DNA of 64,000 bases. It comes from Halopseudomonas formosensis (GTDB lineage: Bacteria; Pseudomonadota; Gammaproteobacteria; Pseudomonadales; Pseudomonadaceae). Numbering within the stretch: the stretch's first letter is position 1; the number at the start of each line of letters is the position of its first letter. A program made the translations under genes and the position numbers. Shown here piece after piece: positions 18,638 to 27,812 of the stretch. The DNA is taken from positions 1 to 64,000 of the forward strand of contig NZ_FOYD01000013.1 of the NCBI RefSeq assembly GCF_900115905.1, in the 5' to 3' direction. A model generated the notes under the pieces. It had not been told where the DNA came from. It saw only the letters and a list, made by a program, of their open reading frames with translations, and did no database searches.

Positions 18638-21600
18638 TGTATCTGAAACGTTCGATTACCGTCAATTGGGGCAACCTGCCGGTGCAGGAGCTGGACTATG
18701 GCCCGGTCAATCTGTTCTCCGGTGGCAACGGCTCCGGCAAGACCACGGCCGCCGATGCGCTGCAGACGCTGATGACCGCCGCCCATGACAACCTGTTCAA
18801 CTACAACCCCGGCCAGGACGAAACCACCCAGCGCGGACGCGGCGGCAAGCAGGTGCGTACCCTGGCCTCCTACGTGCTCGGCTGCGACGATGGCGCCTAT
18901 GCCCGCCCGCATGACACCGATGGCTATATCGCCGGGGTGTTCCATCCGACCAGGGGCGAGACCAGCGAGCCTTTCACGGCAGTGATAGGGGTGCGCGCGC
19001 ATCTGGATACCGCCGGCAGCAGCCGTCAGGCCCGTCAGCAGGAACTGCTGCTGATGATAGTCCCCGGGGAGATGCTGTCCCTGTCGCACTTCCTGCGCGA
19101 GGCCGAGGATGGCCGCCACGTACTGCCGGTCACCGAGCTGCCGGAACTGCTGCGGCGCCAGTTCGGCAAGCAGGGCGTGGAAGTCTACGATCGCAAGAGC
19201 GCCTATCTGGCCCGGCTCTACGGTGCCCTGCGCGGGCGCAGCGATGCCGTATCGGTCCGCGAAGCCAAGAATGCCGCCCGCACCTTCGCCAATTTCATGG
19301 CCTACAAGCCGGTGCGCTCGATCGACCAGTTTGTCGCCGAGGAGGTGCTGGAAGCCCGGGACTTCGGCGATACCATCCGCCGCATCCGCGACCTGCTGCG
19401 CACCGTGCATGGCATGGAGCAGGAAGCCAGCCGCATCCGCGGCGCGGTAGACCTGCTGCAGCAGGCCCGTCAGCAGGCCGATGACTACCTTGACCTGTGG
19501 CTGGAACGTACCGGTCTGGAGTATGCCGCCGCTGCCCAGATCTGGCGTCAGAACCAGCGCCAGTATCTGAGCGCCAAGGACGAGCAGCAGCAGCTGGCAG
19601 CGCGGCTCGCAGCCTGCGCCGACGAGCAGCGCCTGACCGGCGAGCGGCTGGATCAGGCCCACCATGAGCTGGTGCAGCTGGAAGCACGGCGCCAGGGCAT
19701 TCCGGCACTGCACTCCCGGGACCAGCTGCAGGACCGCCAGCAGCAGTTGCATGCCCAGCTGCAGGAAGGCGTGGCGCCGCTGCTGGAGCAGGCCCAGCAG
19801 CGCGATCGCAATATCGAGGCCCTGCGCCAGCTGCAGCAGTTGCTCGGCCAGCACAGCCTGGGGCTGGAACTGCCGCACCTGACCAGCCGCAGCTGGCGCG
19901 AGGCCAGTCAGGCAGTGCTCAGCGCGGAGCAGCAGCCGGTGGCCGACCTCAACCAGCTGCTGGCCCGGGACTGGATCGATCTCAGCCCGCTGGACAGCGG
20001 GCTGGACGCGATACGCGCCCAGCAGCACAGTCACAACCAGTTGGCCGCGCACCTGCAGCAACCCCTGGCCGAGGGCATCAGCCTGCTGCAGAAGGTCGAC
20101 CGTCTGAGCCAGGAACGCAGCGCCAGCCTCGCCCAGACCGAGCGCCAGATAGCCCAGGTCGAACACCAGATCAAGGGGCTGCAGGCCAGCCGGGTCAGCT
20201 ATCCGGGCTATGTCGAGGATGCCCTGCGCGCCATCCGCCAGCAGTGCCCGGGCGCCGACCCGCGGGTGCTCTGCGACCATGTCGAGGTACTGGACGCAGA
20301 CTGGCAGATGGCGATCGAGGGTTATATCGGTGGCAGCCGCTTCGCCATCCTGGTGGAGCCGGAATACGAGGCCGACGCCATACGTATCGTCCGTCAGCTC
20401 AGCAGCCGCGAACGCAACCGGGCCCGGGTCATCCAGGGTGACAAGGCACGTCAGGATGCCGAGCGCATCAGTGTGCCGGCGGACTCCATCCTGCAGGTGA
20501 TGAGCTTCAGCCACAAGATTGCCGAATACTATCTGCGCGCCTCCTACGCCGGCGTGGCGCGGGTGGCCGACGCCGAAGCACTGCGCCGGACCCGGCGCGG
20601 GATCACCCGCGAGGGCATGGGCTCGGGCAACTATGCCCTGTTCCGCTGCGATATCGATGATGCCCAGCTGGTATTCGGTGCCGGTGCCCGCGAACGCAAC
20701 CTGCGGGCCCAGCAACAACAGCTGGACCAGCTGCAGGTGCAGCGCCACAGCCTGCGTCAACAACTCCAGGCCCTGCAGCAGCTGGCCGCCCTGCTCGGCC
20801 AGATCCGCCCGCTGGACTACGCCGCCCGGGCCACGGTGCTGCTGGATTGCCAGCGCCAGCTGCGCGAGGTCGAGCAACAGCTCAGTGATCTGGATCTGGG
20901 TGCACATCAGGATCTGGATGACGAGCAGCAGCGGGTCAGCGCCCGCTATCAGGAGCTGCAGCAGCACCAGCGCGAACTGGTTGAGCAGCAGGGCCGGCTG
21001 GACGAGAAGCATCAGCAGGTCAGCCAGCGCATCCGCCAGCTGGCGGACCAGAGCGACAGTCTGCTCGAGCGCAAGGATCAGGCCGAACAGCACCTGCTTG
21101 AGGCCGCCGGCAAGTTGCCGGGCATGGATCCCCAGGCCCGCCTGGAACAGCTGGATGCGATGCTCGACGAGGCCCGCGAGCAGTTCGACTTCGCCGCCGA
21201 CAGTGCCGCACTGACCAGCCGCCTGCATCAGCAGGCGATCAGCCTCGAGCGCTCGCTGGAGCAGTACAACCAGCAGGCCCAGCCGGCCGACATGCTGCTG
21301 CATGACAGCCCCGAGGCGCTGCACAGTCCCGGATTCTACGAGCACGTCGGCGGCCTGCGCCGGCAGCTGGACAATCTCTACAACCGCCTGCGCAACAACG
21401 TGCTGCTGGAGAAGCAGAGCCAGCTGGCGAGCCTGCGCGACAGCTTCAACACCACCTTCGTCAGCGACCTGTGCCACGAAATCCATCAGGCCGTGAACGA
21501 CGGGCGCCGCACCCTGGAACAGCTCAACCGCGAGCTGGAACACCACCAGTTCGGCGCCGACCGCGAGCGCTTCCAGTTCGACTGGGACTGGCTGCCGGAA

Positions 21601-22269
21601 TACCGGGAATACTGGGAGTTCTTCCAGGAAGTGATGAGCCTGCCGAACCTCGGCGACGGCACCAGCCTGTTCGGCGACAGCCTGTCGCAACGCGCCGCCG
21701 AGGTGCGGGACAAGCTGCTGTCGCTGCTGCTGGACGGGGATGAACAGCAGGCCCTGCGCGAGCTGGAGCGCATCAGCGACTACCGCCGCTACCGCCGCTA
21801 CGACATCCTCAAGTTTCCCCAGGGCAAGGCGCCGATCCGCCTCAGCGAATATGGCACCGGCTCCGGCGGCCAGCTGGAGACCCCCGCCTACATCATCCGT
21901 GCCGCAGCGGTCACCAGTGCCTTCCGCTTCAATGAGGGCGACAGCCACCTGCGCATGGTGATAGTCGACGAGGCCTTCATGCACATGGATGAGACCCGCT
22001 CACGGGAAGTGATCCACTACCTGACCGATACCCTGGGTCTGCAATTGATCTTCATCATGCCGACCAGCAAGGCGGGCCCCTTCCTGGATCTGATCAGCAA
22101 CCAGTTCGTGTTCAGCAAGGTGCCGGCCAGCCAGCCCATCGGTGAGCTGCAGACCCGGGTGCTGCTGGACCGTCAGCAGCTCAACCGCGAGCGCGTGGCC
22201 GAGCTGTGGGCCCAGCACCGCCGGGTTATCCGCCAGCAGGGGTTGCTCGACTTCATGGAAGCGCTCTAG
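18637..22269 (+). CDS. mksB: SMC-like condensin ATPase MksB (JetC-like)
   Basis: Large ATPase of the MksBEF complex. The 1210-residue protein has Walker A GGNGSGKTT at 29-37, long glutamine-rich coiled coils (about 240-510 and 690-1000), a hinge-like globular region (about 525-600), the ABC-type signature SGGQ at 1076-1079 and Walker B IVDEAF (D1111, E1112). All ATPase elements are intact. MukB-like systems compact DNA; Wadjet versions restrict plasmids with a JetD/MksG nuclease. No such nuclease is encoded in the window; the next gene, on the opposite strand, is a NYN-domain protein. Confidence 0.92.
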   Translation: MYLKRSITVNWGNLPVQELDYGPVNLFSGGNGSGKTTAADALQTLMTAAHDNLFNYNPGQDETTQRGRGGKQVRTLASYVLGCDDGAYARPHDTDGYIAGVFHPTRGETSEPFTAVIGVRAHLDTAGSSRQARQQELLLMIVPGEMLSLSHFLREAEDGRHVLPVTELPELLRRQFGKQGVEVYDRKSAYLARLYGALRGRSDAVSVREAKNAARTFANFMAYKPVRSIDQFVAEEVLEARDFGDTIRRIRDLLRTVHGMEQEASRIRGAVDLLQQARQQADDYLDLWLERTGLEYAAAAQIWRQNQRQYLSAKDEQQQLAARLAACADEQRLTGERLDQAHHELVQLEARRQGIPALHSRDQLQDRQQQLHAQLQEGVAPLLEQAQQRDRNIEALRQLQQLLGQHSLGLELPHLTSRSWREASQAVLSAEQQPVADLNQLLARDWIDLSPLDSGLDAIRAQQHSHNQLAAHLQQPLAEGISLLQKVDRLSQERSASLAQTERQIAQVEHQIKGLQASRVSYPGYVEDALRAIRQQCPGADPRVLCDHVEVLDADWQMAIEGYIGGSRFAILVEPEYEADAIRIVRQLSSRERNRARVIQGDKARQDAERISVPADSILQVMSFSHKIAEYYLRASYAGVARVADAEALRRTRRGITREGMGSGNYALFRCDIDDAQLVFGAGARERNLRAQQQQLDQLQVQRHSLRQQLQALQQLAALLGQIRPLDYAARATVLLDCQRQLREVEQQLSDLDLGAHQDLDDEQQRVSARYQELQQHQRELVEQQGRLDEKHQQVSQRIRQLADQSDSLLERKDQAEQHLLEAAGKLPGMDPQARLEQLDAMLDEAREQFDFAADSAALTSRLHQQAISLERSLEQYNQQAQPADMLLHDSPEALHSPGFYEHVGGLRRQLDNLYNRLRNNVLLEKQSQLASLRDSFNTTFVSDLCHEIHQAVNDGRRTLEQLNRELEHHQFGADRERFQFDWDWLPEYREYWEFFQEVMSLPNLGDGTSLFGDSLSQRAAEVRDKLLSLLLDGDEQQALRELERISDYRRYRRYDILKFPQGKAPIRLSEYGTGSGGQLETPAYIIRAAAVTSAFRFNEGDSHLRMVIVDEAFMHMDETRSREVIHYLTDTLGLQLIFIMPTSKAGPFLDLISNQFVFSKVPASQPIGELQTRVLLDRQQLNRERVAELWAQHRRVIRQQGLLDFMEAL

Positions 22270-22280
22270 GCTCAGGGCAA

Positions 22281-23042
22281 TCAGCCGCCCCGCTTCTCGG
22301 GGCGCTGGTTCTTGATCCACAACAGGGTATTGTCACGCCGCAGGGTGAACAGGCCGATGCCCTCGACCAGCTCGCTGAGCTTGCTGTAGCCATAGTTGCG
22401 CGGGTCGAATTCCGGCATCTGCTTGGTGATGTGACTGCCCACCGGCCCGAGATTGGCCCAGCCATCATCCCCCGCCGCCGCATCTATGGCCTGGCGGAAC
22501 AGGTTGCACAGCTTGGCATCCTGGCGCAGTTCCTGGCTGCTGCGGCGGGTGATGGCGCCCTGGTGTCCCTCGGCGGCCGCGGCGCTGCTGTCGTCGCGCT
22601 GCAGGAAGATCTCGGTATAGATGAAGCGGTCGCAGGCGGCCACCAGTGAGCGCGGCGTCTTCTGTTCACCGAAGCCGTAGACCATCTTGCCGGACTCGCG
22701 CAGGCGCGCGGCCAGACGGGTGAAGTCGCTGTCACTGGACACCAGGCAGAAACCGTCGAAGGTACCGGTGTACAGCAGATCCATGGCGTCGATGATCATG
22801 GCGCTGTCGGTCGCGTTCTTGCCGCTGGTGTAGGCGAACTGCTGGATCGGCTGCAGCGAGTGCTCCAGCAGGCTGGCCTTCCATTTCCCCAGTCCCGGCG
22901 TGGTCCAGTCGCCGTAGATGCGCTTGACGCTGGCGACACCGAAACGGGCCACCTCCGCCAGCAGACCCTCGATGATCGCCGGATTGGCATTGTCCGCGTC
23001 GATCAGAACCGCCAGGCTGTCGCCCTTGCCGTTGCCATTCAT
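22281..23042 (-). CDS. NYN domain protein with OST-HTH/LOTUS tail
   Basis: PIN-like NYN-domain protein (LabA/DUF88 group), potentially a metal-dependent ribonuclease. In the 253-residue protein the acidic residues expected of the active site are present: D15 and D17 (IDADN), D79, D85, D104 and D106 (SSDSD). The C-terminal ~80 residues fit an OST-HTH/LOTUS RNA-binding module (FRQAIDAA to FTLRR). The ATG at 23042 has GGGGG 8 nt upstream; a GTG three codons earlier is less well placed. Its stop is 11 bp from that of convergent mksB, so contact with the condensin is positional only. Confidence 0.85.
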   Translation of the reverse strand: MNGNGKGDSLAVLIDADNANPAIIEGLLAEVARFGVASVKRIYGDWTTPGLGKWKASLLEHSLQPIQQFAYTSGKNATDSAMIIDAMDLLYTGTFDGFCLVSSDSDFTRLAARLRESGKMVYGFGEQKTPRSLVAACDRFIYTEIFLQRDDSSAAAAEGHQGAITRRSSQELRQDAKLCNLFRQAIDAAAGDDGWANLGPVGSHITKQMPEFDPRNYGYSKLSELVEGIGLFTLRRDNTLLWIKNQRPEKRGG

Positions 23043-23060
23043 CGGCTGCACCCCCTTTTT

Positions 23061-23495
23061 TCAGTTCGACTGTCTGAACCGCTGGGGCGCCGGACGGTAC
23101 AGCAGCATGGCGCCCTGGCTGGCGAGCACCAGCAGGATCAATGGCAGCATTTCCATGGTGCAGACATAGTGCAGCATGCCGATCCAGCCGGGCAGCTTGG
23201 CATGGGTCAGCCCCAGCAGCTGGGTATGGTGCAGACGGTTCCAGGCCTGTTCATCGGCAGCGGCGGGGGCCGCGTCCACTTGCTGCAGAGCCGCCTTGTA
23301 GAGGCCGAAGCGCCAGACGGTCAGCAGCAGTGTCAGCATGCCGGCAATGAACAGGGGTACCCCCACTCCGGGGTAGGCGCCGCCGCTGCGATCATGGAAG
23401 AACCAGACCACCGCGATCGGCAGTATCAGCGAGGCCAGACACTGCATGCGCCAGTTGCGCCGCATCGCCTGCCAGTGGATCAGGGCGTCCATCAT
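23061..23495 (-). CDS. small inner-membrane protein, unknown function
   Basis: Not recognised. The 144-residue protein has about three hydrophobic helices (roughly 18-34, 44-62 and 108-130) and basic ends, so it is probably an integral inner-membrane protein. Its ATG overlaps the TGA of ribA (ATGA), implying co-translation. A second in-frame ATG follows directly at 23492. No domain points to a link with riboflavin. Confidence 0.75.
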   Translation of the reverse strand: MMDALIHWQAMRRNWRMQCLASLILPIAVVWFFHDRSGGAYPGVGVPLFIAGMLTLLLTVWRFGLYKAALQQVDAAPAAADEQAWNRLHHTQLLGLTHAKLPGWIGMLHYVCTMEMLPLILLVLASQGAMLLYRPAPQRFRQSN

Positions 23496-24103
23496 TCGGC
23501 CTCGGCCTGATGAATGCTGCCCAGCAGGTGACCCAGCTTGCCTGCCTTGGTTGCCAGATAGTTGCGGTTGAAGGGGTTGAGCCCGGTGCGCAGCGGAATG
23601 CGCTCGGCCACGGTGATACCGAAGTCTTCCAGCGCCTTGACCTTGCGCGGGTTGTTGGTCAGCAGCTTGAGGCTGGTAATGCCCAGGTGCGCCAGCATCG
23701 GCTTGCAGATGCCGTAGTCGCGCTGGTCCGCACCGAAGCCGAGCAGCTCGTTGGCTTCCACGGTATCGGCACCGCCGTCCTGCAGATGATAGGCGCGGAT
23801 CTTGTTCATCAGGCCTATGCCACGGCCTTCCTGACGCAGGTACAGCAAGGCGCCACGTCCCTCATCGGCGATCGCCTTGAGCGCCGCCTCCAGCTGGAAG
23901 CCGCAGTCACAACGCAGGCTGAACAGCGCATCGCCGGTCAGGCACTCGGAATGCAACCGCCCCAGCACGGGCTGGCCATCGCCCACATCGCCCATGGTCA
24001 GCACCACATGTTCCTTGCCGGTACCGGGTTCAAGGAAGCCGTGCATGGTGAAAGTGCCCCACTTGGTGGGCAGCTGGGATGACGCAACATAGGTGACTGA
24101 CAC
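23492..24103 (-). CDS. ribA: GTP cyclohydrolase II
   Basis: First committed step of riboflavin synthesis from GTP. The 203-residue protein has zinc ligands C54, C65 and C67 and the catalytic segment RQEGRGIGL. The GTG at 24103 is chosen because AGGAG lies 7 nt upstream and the conserved sequence begins there; the frame opens at another GTG 18 bp earlier. This stand-alone enzyme matters because the RibBA protein at 26696 has lost these zinc ligands. It overlaps the downstream membrane-protein gene by ATGA. Confidence 0.95.
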   Translation of the reverse strand: MSVTYVASSQLPTKWGTFTMHGFLEPGTGKEHVVLTMGDVGDGQPVLGRLHSECLTGDALFSLRCDCGFQLEAALKAIADEGRGALLYLRQEGRGIGLMNKIRAYHLQDGGADTVEANELLGFGADQRDYGICKPMLAHLGITSLKLLTNNPRKVKALEDFGITVAERIPLRTGLNPFNRNYLATKAGKLGHLLGSIHQAEAE

Positions 24104-24205
24104 GCTGTCTCCTGAGACCACACTGTTTTGAGAGGGCCGCTATCTTAGCAGCACAAGACCCCGGCAGTCAGCGCTGATCTGCCCGAGCGGTACGAAAGGC
24201 GCCGA

Positions 24206-24691
24206 TCACAGCAGCCACTGGGCGCCCTGCAACACCAGCAGAGCCATGATCCCGGCGAGGATATCGTCGAGCATGATGCCCAGCCCGCCGCCGACCCGGC
24301 GGTCGACCCAGCCGATCGGCCAGGGTTTCCAGATATCGAACAGGCGGAACAGCACGAAGCCCGCGAGCAGCCACAGCCAGCCGGGGGGCGCCAGCCACAG
24401 AGCGATCCACAGGCCGACGAACTCGTCCCAGACGATGCCGCCATGGTCGTGCACGCCCAGATCCGCCGCGGTGCGGTGGCACAGCCAGATGCCCAGCAGG
24501 GTGCTGAGCAGCAGCACCAGGGCATAACCGCCCACCGGCAGCTGCTGCCAGAGCAGCACGAAGGGCAGCGCCGCCAGGGTGCCCCAGGTACCCGGCGCCC
24601 TGGGCATGGCACCGCTGCCGAAGCCGAAGGCCAGAAAGTGGATAGGGTTGCGCCACACCGAGGCCGGTGTCGGGCTGCGGGACTCAGCCAT
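24206..24691 (-). CDS. pgpA: phosphatidylglycerophosphatase A
   Basis: Inner-membrane phosphatase making phosphatidylglycerol from its phosphate. The 161-residue protein has four hydrophobic segments, the N-terminal signature GSGAMPRAPGTWGTL, the acidic DEFVG motif and DDILAG near the C-terminus. The start at 24691 overlaps the end of thiL by 8 bp; the frame is open further upstream inside thiL but without conserved sequence. It is last in the nusB-thiL-pgpA run. Confidence 0.94.
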   Translation of the reverse strand: MAESRSPTPASVWRNPIHFLAFGFGSGAMPRAPGTWGTLAALPFVLLWQQLPVGGYALVLLLSTLLGIWLCHRTAADLGVHDHGGIVWDEFVGLWIALWLAPPGWLWLLAGFVLFRLFDIWKPWPIGWVDRRVGGGLGIMLDDILAGIMALLVLQGAQWLL

Positions 24692-25655
24692 CGGCAGACT
24701 CCTTGAAATGTTGGTAGCCGCCGTCACCGGCGATCGGTTGTCCATCCAGCCAGACGCCCTGGCCTGCTTCGACCCGGCCGATCACCGTGATCGGCCAGTC
24801 GCCCAGCTGTGCCAGCGCCGCAACCGGCAGGCTGAACAGCAGCACATAGTCATCACCGCCGCGCAGCATCCAGTCCAGCTGCTGCCGGGCCGGCCAGTGC
24901 CGCAGTGCCGGTGCGGACGGCAGGTCGGCGCCCTGGATATGCAGCGCTACCCCGCTGGCCCGGGCCAGATGCCCGGCGTCCTGCAGCAGCCCGTCGGAAA
25001 TATCCATTGCCGCACTGGCCAGCCCCTGCAAGGCCTGCCCCAGCTCGCACTGGGCCCGTGGCCGCCAGAAGCGCGCCAGCAGATAGTCGCGACTGGCCTC
25101 ATCCAGCGGCGCGGGCAGCGGCTGACCCAGAACCAGCGCCAGCCCGGCAGCGGCATCCCCCAGCGGCCCGCCCACACAGAGCAGATCGCCGGGACGCGCA
25201 CCGCTGCGGCGCAGGGCACGCCCACGGGCGACTTCGCCATACACGCTGATGCCGATGTTCAAGGGGCCACGGGTGGTGTCGCCGCCGATCAGGCTGATGC
25301 GATGGTCGACCGCGCACTGGGCCAGGCCATCGGAAAAGGCACCGAGCCAGGCCTCATCTGCGGTCGGAAGGGTCAGAGCCAGGGTAAAGCCCAGCGGGCG
25401 AGCGCCCATGGCCGCCAGATCACTGACCGCCACCGCCAGGGCGCGGTAAGCGAGATCGGTCGGACAATACTGTTCGGGAAAGTGGACACCCTGCACCAGA
25501 CTGTCAGTGGAAATAACCCACTGGCAGCCCGGCGCGGGTTCAAGCAGGGCGGCATCGTCACCGATGCCCAGTGCCACGGCGGCCGGGTCACCGGCCTGTT
25601 GCAGCACTGCGCGCTGGAAGTACCGGCCTATCAGTCCGAATTCACCCAGCGGCAT
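24684..25655 (-). CDS. thiL: thiamine-monophosphate kinase
   Basis: Phosphorylates thiamine monophosphate to the active diphosphate. The 323-residue AIRS/PurM-fold protein starts MPLGEFGLI, contains GIGDDAALL (about 32-40), the ATP-binding loop LIGGDTTRGP and a C-terminal MLRGGDDYVL. The start at 25655 has GGAGG at a good distance; an earlier in-frame start would run into nusB. nusB lies 17 bp upstream and pgpA overlaps its end. Confidence 0.96.
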   Translation of the reverse strand: MPLGEFGLIGRYFQRAVLQQAGDPAAVALGIGDDAALLEPAPGCQWVISTDSLVQGVHFPEQYCPTDLAYRALAVAVSDLAAMGARPLGFTLALTLPTADEAWLGAFSDGLAQCAVDHRISLIGGDTTRGPLNIGISVYGEVARGRALRRSGARPGDLLCVGGPLGDAAAGLALVLGQPLPAPLDEASRDYLLARFWRPRAQCELGQALQGLASAAMDISDGLLQDAGHLARASGVALHIQGADLPSAPALRHWPARQQLDWMLRGGDDYVLLFSLPVAALAQLGDWPITVIGRVEAGQGVWLDGQPIAGDGGYQHFKESADG

Positions 25656-25672
25656 GTGGCAACCTCCGCGGC

Positions 25673-26161
25673 TCAACGCCCCCGGCGCGACGCATTGACC
25701 TCGACACTGCGCAGGCGGGGAGCCAGCTTGTCGAGAATGCCATTGACGTACTTGTGACCATCGGTGGCACCGAAGACCTTGGCCATCTCGATACCTTCGT
25801 TGATCACTACCTTGTAGGGCACGTCGGCTCGCTGGGCCATTTCATAGACGCCGATGCGCAGAATGGCCAGCTCGATGGGATCGACCTCGGCCACCGCGCG
25901 GTCCAGAACCTGCTTGAGCTGCTCGTCGATCTCGTCGAGATGGGCGGGCACGCCGCGCAGCAGTTCCTGGAAGTAGGCCCCGTCGGCGCTGTCGAAATCG
26001 TACTCGGGGTCGCTGCGCAGCTGGGCCTCGATGTCGCTCAGCGGCTGACCGGCCATCTGCCAGGAGTACAGGGCCTGCAGTGCCAGGCTGCGGGCCTTGC
26101 GCCGCATGGCGCTGCGGGACTGTCCGCCGGAGCGCTTGGGTCTTGCGTCGTGATCAGCCAC
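25673..26161 (-). CDS. nusB: transcription antitermination factor NusB
   Basis: RNA-binding protein that, with ribosomal protein S10 (NusE), binds boxA in rRNA leaders such as the one at the left edge of this window. The 162-residue all-helical protein has the core [16 protein letters not shown] and the C-terminal [18 protein letters not shown]. The start is GTG immediately after the ribH TAA (no gap), using GGAGG inside the end of ribH. Confidence 0.96.
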   Translation of the reverse strand: MADHDARPKRSGGQSRSAMRRKARSLALQALYSWQMAGQPLSDIEAQLRSDPEYDFDSADGAYFQELLRGVPAHLDEIDEQLKQVLDRAVAEVDPIELAILRIGVYEMAQRADVPYKVVINEGIEMAKVFGATDGHKYVNGILDKLAPRLRSVEVNASRRGR

Positions 26162-26638
26162 TTAGGCCTCCAGCTGCTTGATCACGCTGACCATTTCGAT
26201 TGCCGAGAGGGCGGCTTCCGCGCCCTTGTTACCTGCCTTGGTACCCGAGCGCTCGATGGCCTGCTCGATGCTGTCTACAGTCAGTACGCCGAAGGCGACC
26301 GGAATACCGGACTCCAGGGACACGGCGCCGACACCCTTGACGCACTCGCCGGCAACGTATTCGAAGTGCGGCGTACCACCACGGATGACTGCGCCCAGGG
26401 TGATGATGGCATCGTACTGCTTGAGGTCAGCCACCTTGCGCACCATCAGCGGGATTTCAAAGGCACCGGGGACCCGGACTATGGTGATGTCGGATTCCTT
26501 GACACCGTGACGCTTGAGGGTATCTACAGCGCCGTCGACCAGGCTCTCAACCACAAAGCTGTTGAAGCGGCCGACAACCAGGGCGTAGCGACCCTGTGCA
26601 GCGACGAAGTCGCCTTCGATGGTACGGATTGCAGTCAT
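26162..26638 (-). CDS. ribH: 6,7-dimethyl-8-ribityllumazine synthase
   Basis: Condenses ribitylaminouracil with dihydroxybutanone phosphate, the penultimate step of riboflavin synthesis. The 158-residue protein has [14 protein letters not shown], the VPGAFEIP motif, [14 protein letters not shown] with the catalytic histidine, and FGVLT. The start at 26638 begins the conserved sequence after AGAGAG. It lies between ribBA (57 bp upstream) and nusB (adjacent). Confidence 0.96.
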   Translation of the reverse strand: MTAIRTIEGDFVAAQGRYALVVGRFNSFVVESLVDGAVDTLKRHGVKESDITIVRVPGAFEIPLMVRKVADLKQYDAIITLGAVIRGGTPHFEYVAGECVKGVGAVSLESGIPVAFGVLTVDSIEQAIERSGTKAGNKGAEAALSAIEMVSVIKQLEA

Positions 26639-26695
26639 AACATTCTCTCTTAAAGAACCGGCGGCACTCGCTGGCACCGCCGTCATTCAATGCGT

Positions 26696-27790
26696 TTATT
26701 CGCAGGGCAGGTATTCTACTACTTCCAGGTCGAAACCGGATATGGCGTTGAACCTCATCGGCATCGACAGCAGGCGCATCTTGCGCACACCCAGATCCCG
26801 CAGGATCTGCGAACCCGCCCCTACCGTATTGTAGGTGCTGGGACGGCGTACGACAGGTTCACCACCGGCGATCTGCTGGACGTGATGCAACAGCTCTTCG
26901 CCGTCCATCTGATTGCCCAGCAGCAGCACCACACCATTGCCCTGCTCGGCCAGCTTGGCCATGGCCGCACGCAGGCTCCAGCGTCCGGGCTGGCGCACCA
27001 TGAACAGGTCGCGCAGCGGGTCCATGTTGTGTACCCGCACCAGGGTCGGCTCCTCCGGCTCGATCGTGCCGAGGGTCAGGGCCAGGTGCACGGCGTTTTC
27101 CAGGCTGTCCCTGTAGGTCACCAGATTGAAGGTGCCCAGCTCGGTATCCAGCGGCTGCTCCGACACACGCTCGACGGTGCGCTCGTTGAGCAGGCGGTAG
27201 TGGATGAGGTCGGCGATGGTGCCGATCTTCAGTCCGTGCTGCTTGGCGAACTCCTCCAGCTCGGGGCGGCGGGCCATGCTGCCGTCCTCGTTCATGATCT
27301 CGCAGATCACCCCGGACTCGCCGAAGCCGGCCATGCGAGCCAGGTCACAGGCGGCCTCGGTGTGACCGGCACGGGCCAGCACACCACCGGGCTGGGCCAT
27401 CAGCGGGAAGATGTGGCCGGGGCTGACGATGTCCTCGGCCACCGCATCGGGGGCTGCAGCGGCCTGCACGGTACGCGCACGGTCGGCAGCGGAAATGCCG
27501 GTGGAGACGCCCTCAGCCGCCTCGATGGAAACGGTGAACTTGGTGCCGAAGCCCGAGCCGTTGCGCTGTACCATCAGCGGCAGTTTCAGGCGCTCGCAGC
27601 GTTCCAGACTCATGGGCATGCAGATCAGGCCACGGCCGTAACGGGCCATGAAGTTGATATCCTCGGCGCGGCAGGCCTCGGCGGCCATGATCAGGTCGCC
27701 TTCGTTCTCCCGGTCCTCGTCATCCATCAGGATGACCATCTTGCCGGCGCGGATGTCTTCAACCAGTTCTTCAACAGTATTCAGTTTCAT
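26696..27790 (-). CDS. ribB: 3,4-dihydroxy-2-butanone 4-phosphate synthase fused to degenerate GTP cyclohydrolase II domain
   Basis: The N-terminal half (about 1-205) is a complete RibB domain with DDEDRENEGDL (about 23-33), GHIFPL and GHTEAA. The C-terminal half (about 206-364) is RibA-like in layout but lacks the C-x10-C-x-C zinc site and the RQEGRGIGL segment; the corresponding stretch reads RQPGRWSL followed by LLLGNQ. The fusion should therefore make only the four-carbon unit, and the separate ribA at 23492 supplies GTP cyclohydrolase II. Such RibBA proteins with an inactive second half are known in Pseudomonas. It sits 22 bp after ribC. Confidence 0.94.
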   Translation of the reverse strand: MKLNTVEELVEDIRAGKMVILMDDEDRENEGDLIMAAEACRAEDINFMARYGRGLICMPMSLERCERLKLPLMVQRNGSGFGTKFTVSIEAAEGVSTGISAADRARTVQAAAAPDAVAEDIVSPGHIFPLMAQPGGVLARAGHTEAACDLARMAGFGESGVICEIMNEDGSMARRPELEEFAKQHGLKIGTIADLIHYRLLNERTVERVSEQPLDTELGTFNLVTYRDSLENAVHLALTLGTIEPEEPTLVRVHNMDPLRDLFMVRQPGRWSLRAAMAKLAEQGNGVVLLLGNQMDGEELLHHVQQIAGGEPVVRRPSTYNTVGAGSQILRDLGVRKMRLLSMPMRFNAISGFDLEVVEYLPCE

Positions 27791-27812
27791 ACGGCCCTCC
27801 CGGGCACGTTGT

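Noticed and set aside
18613-21984. An uninterrupted minus-strand frame of over 1100 codons opposite mksB
   Set aside because: Composition is a mirror of the Q/L/R-rich coiled-coil codons of mksB; no ribosome-binding site, no domain, and the plus-strand frame has all SMC ATPase motifs.
16549-23042. A full Wadjet (JetABCD) defence system
   Set aside because: No JetD-like nuclease is encoded next to the three condensin genes; the NYN protein belongs to another family and is on the other strand.
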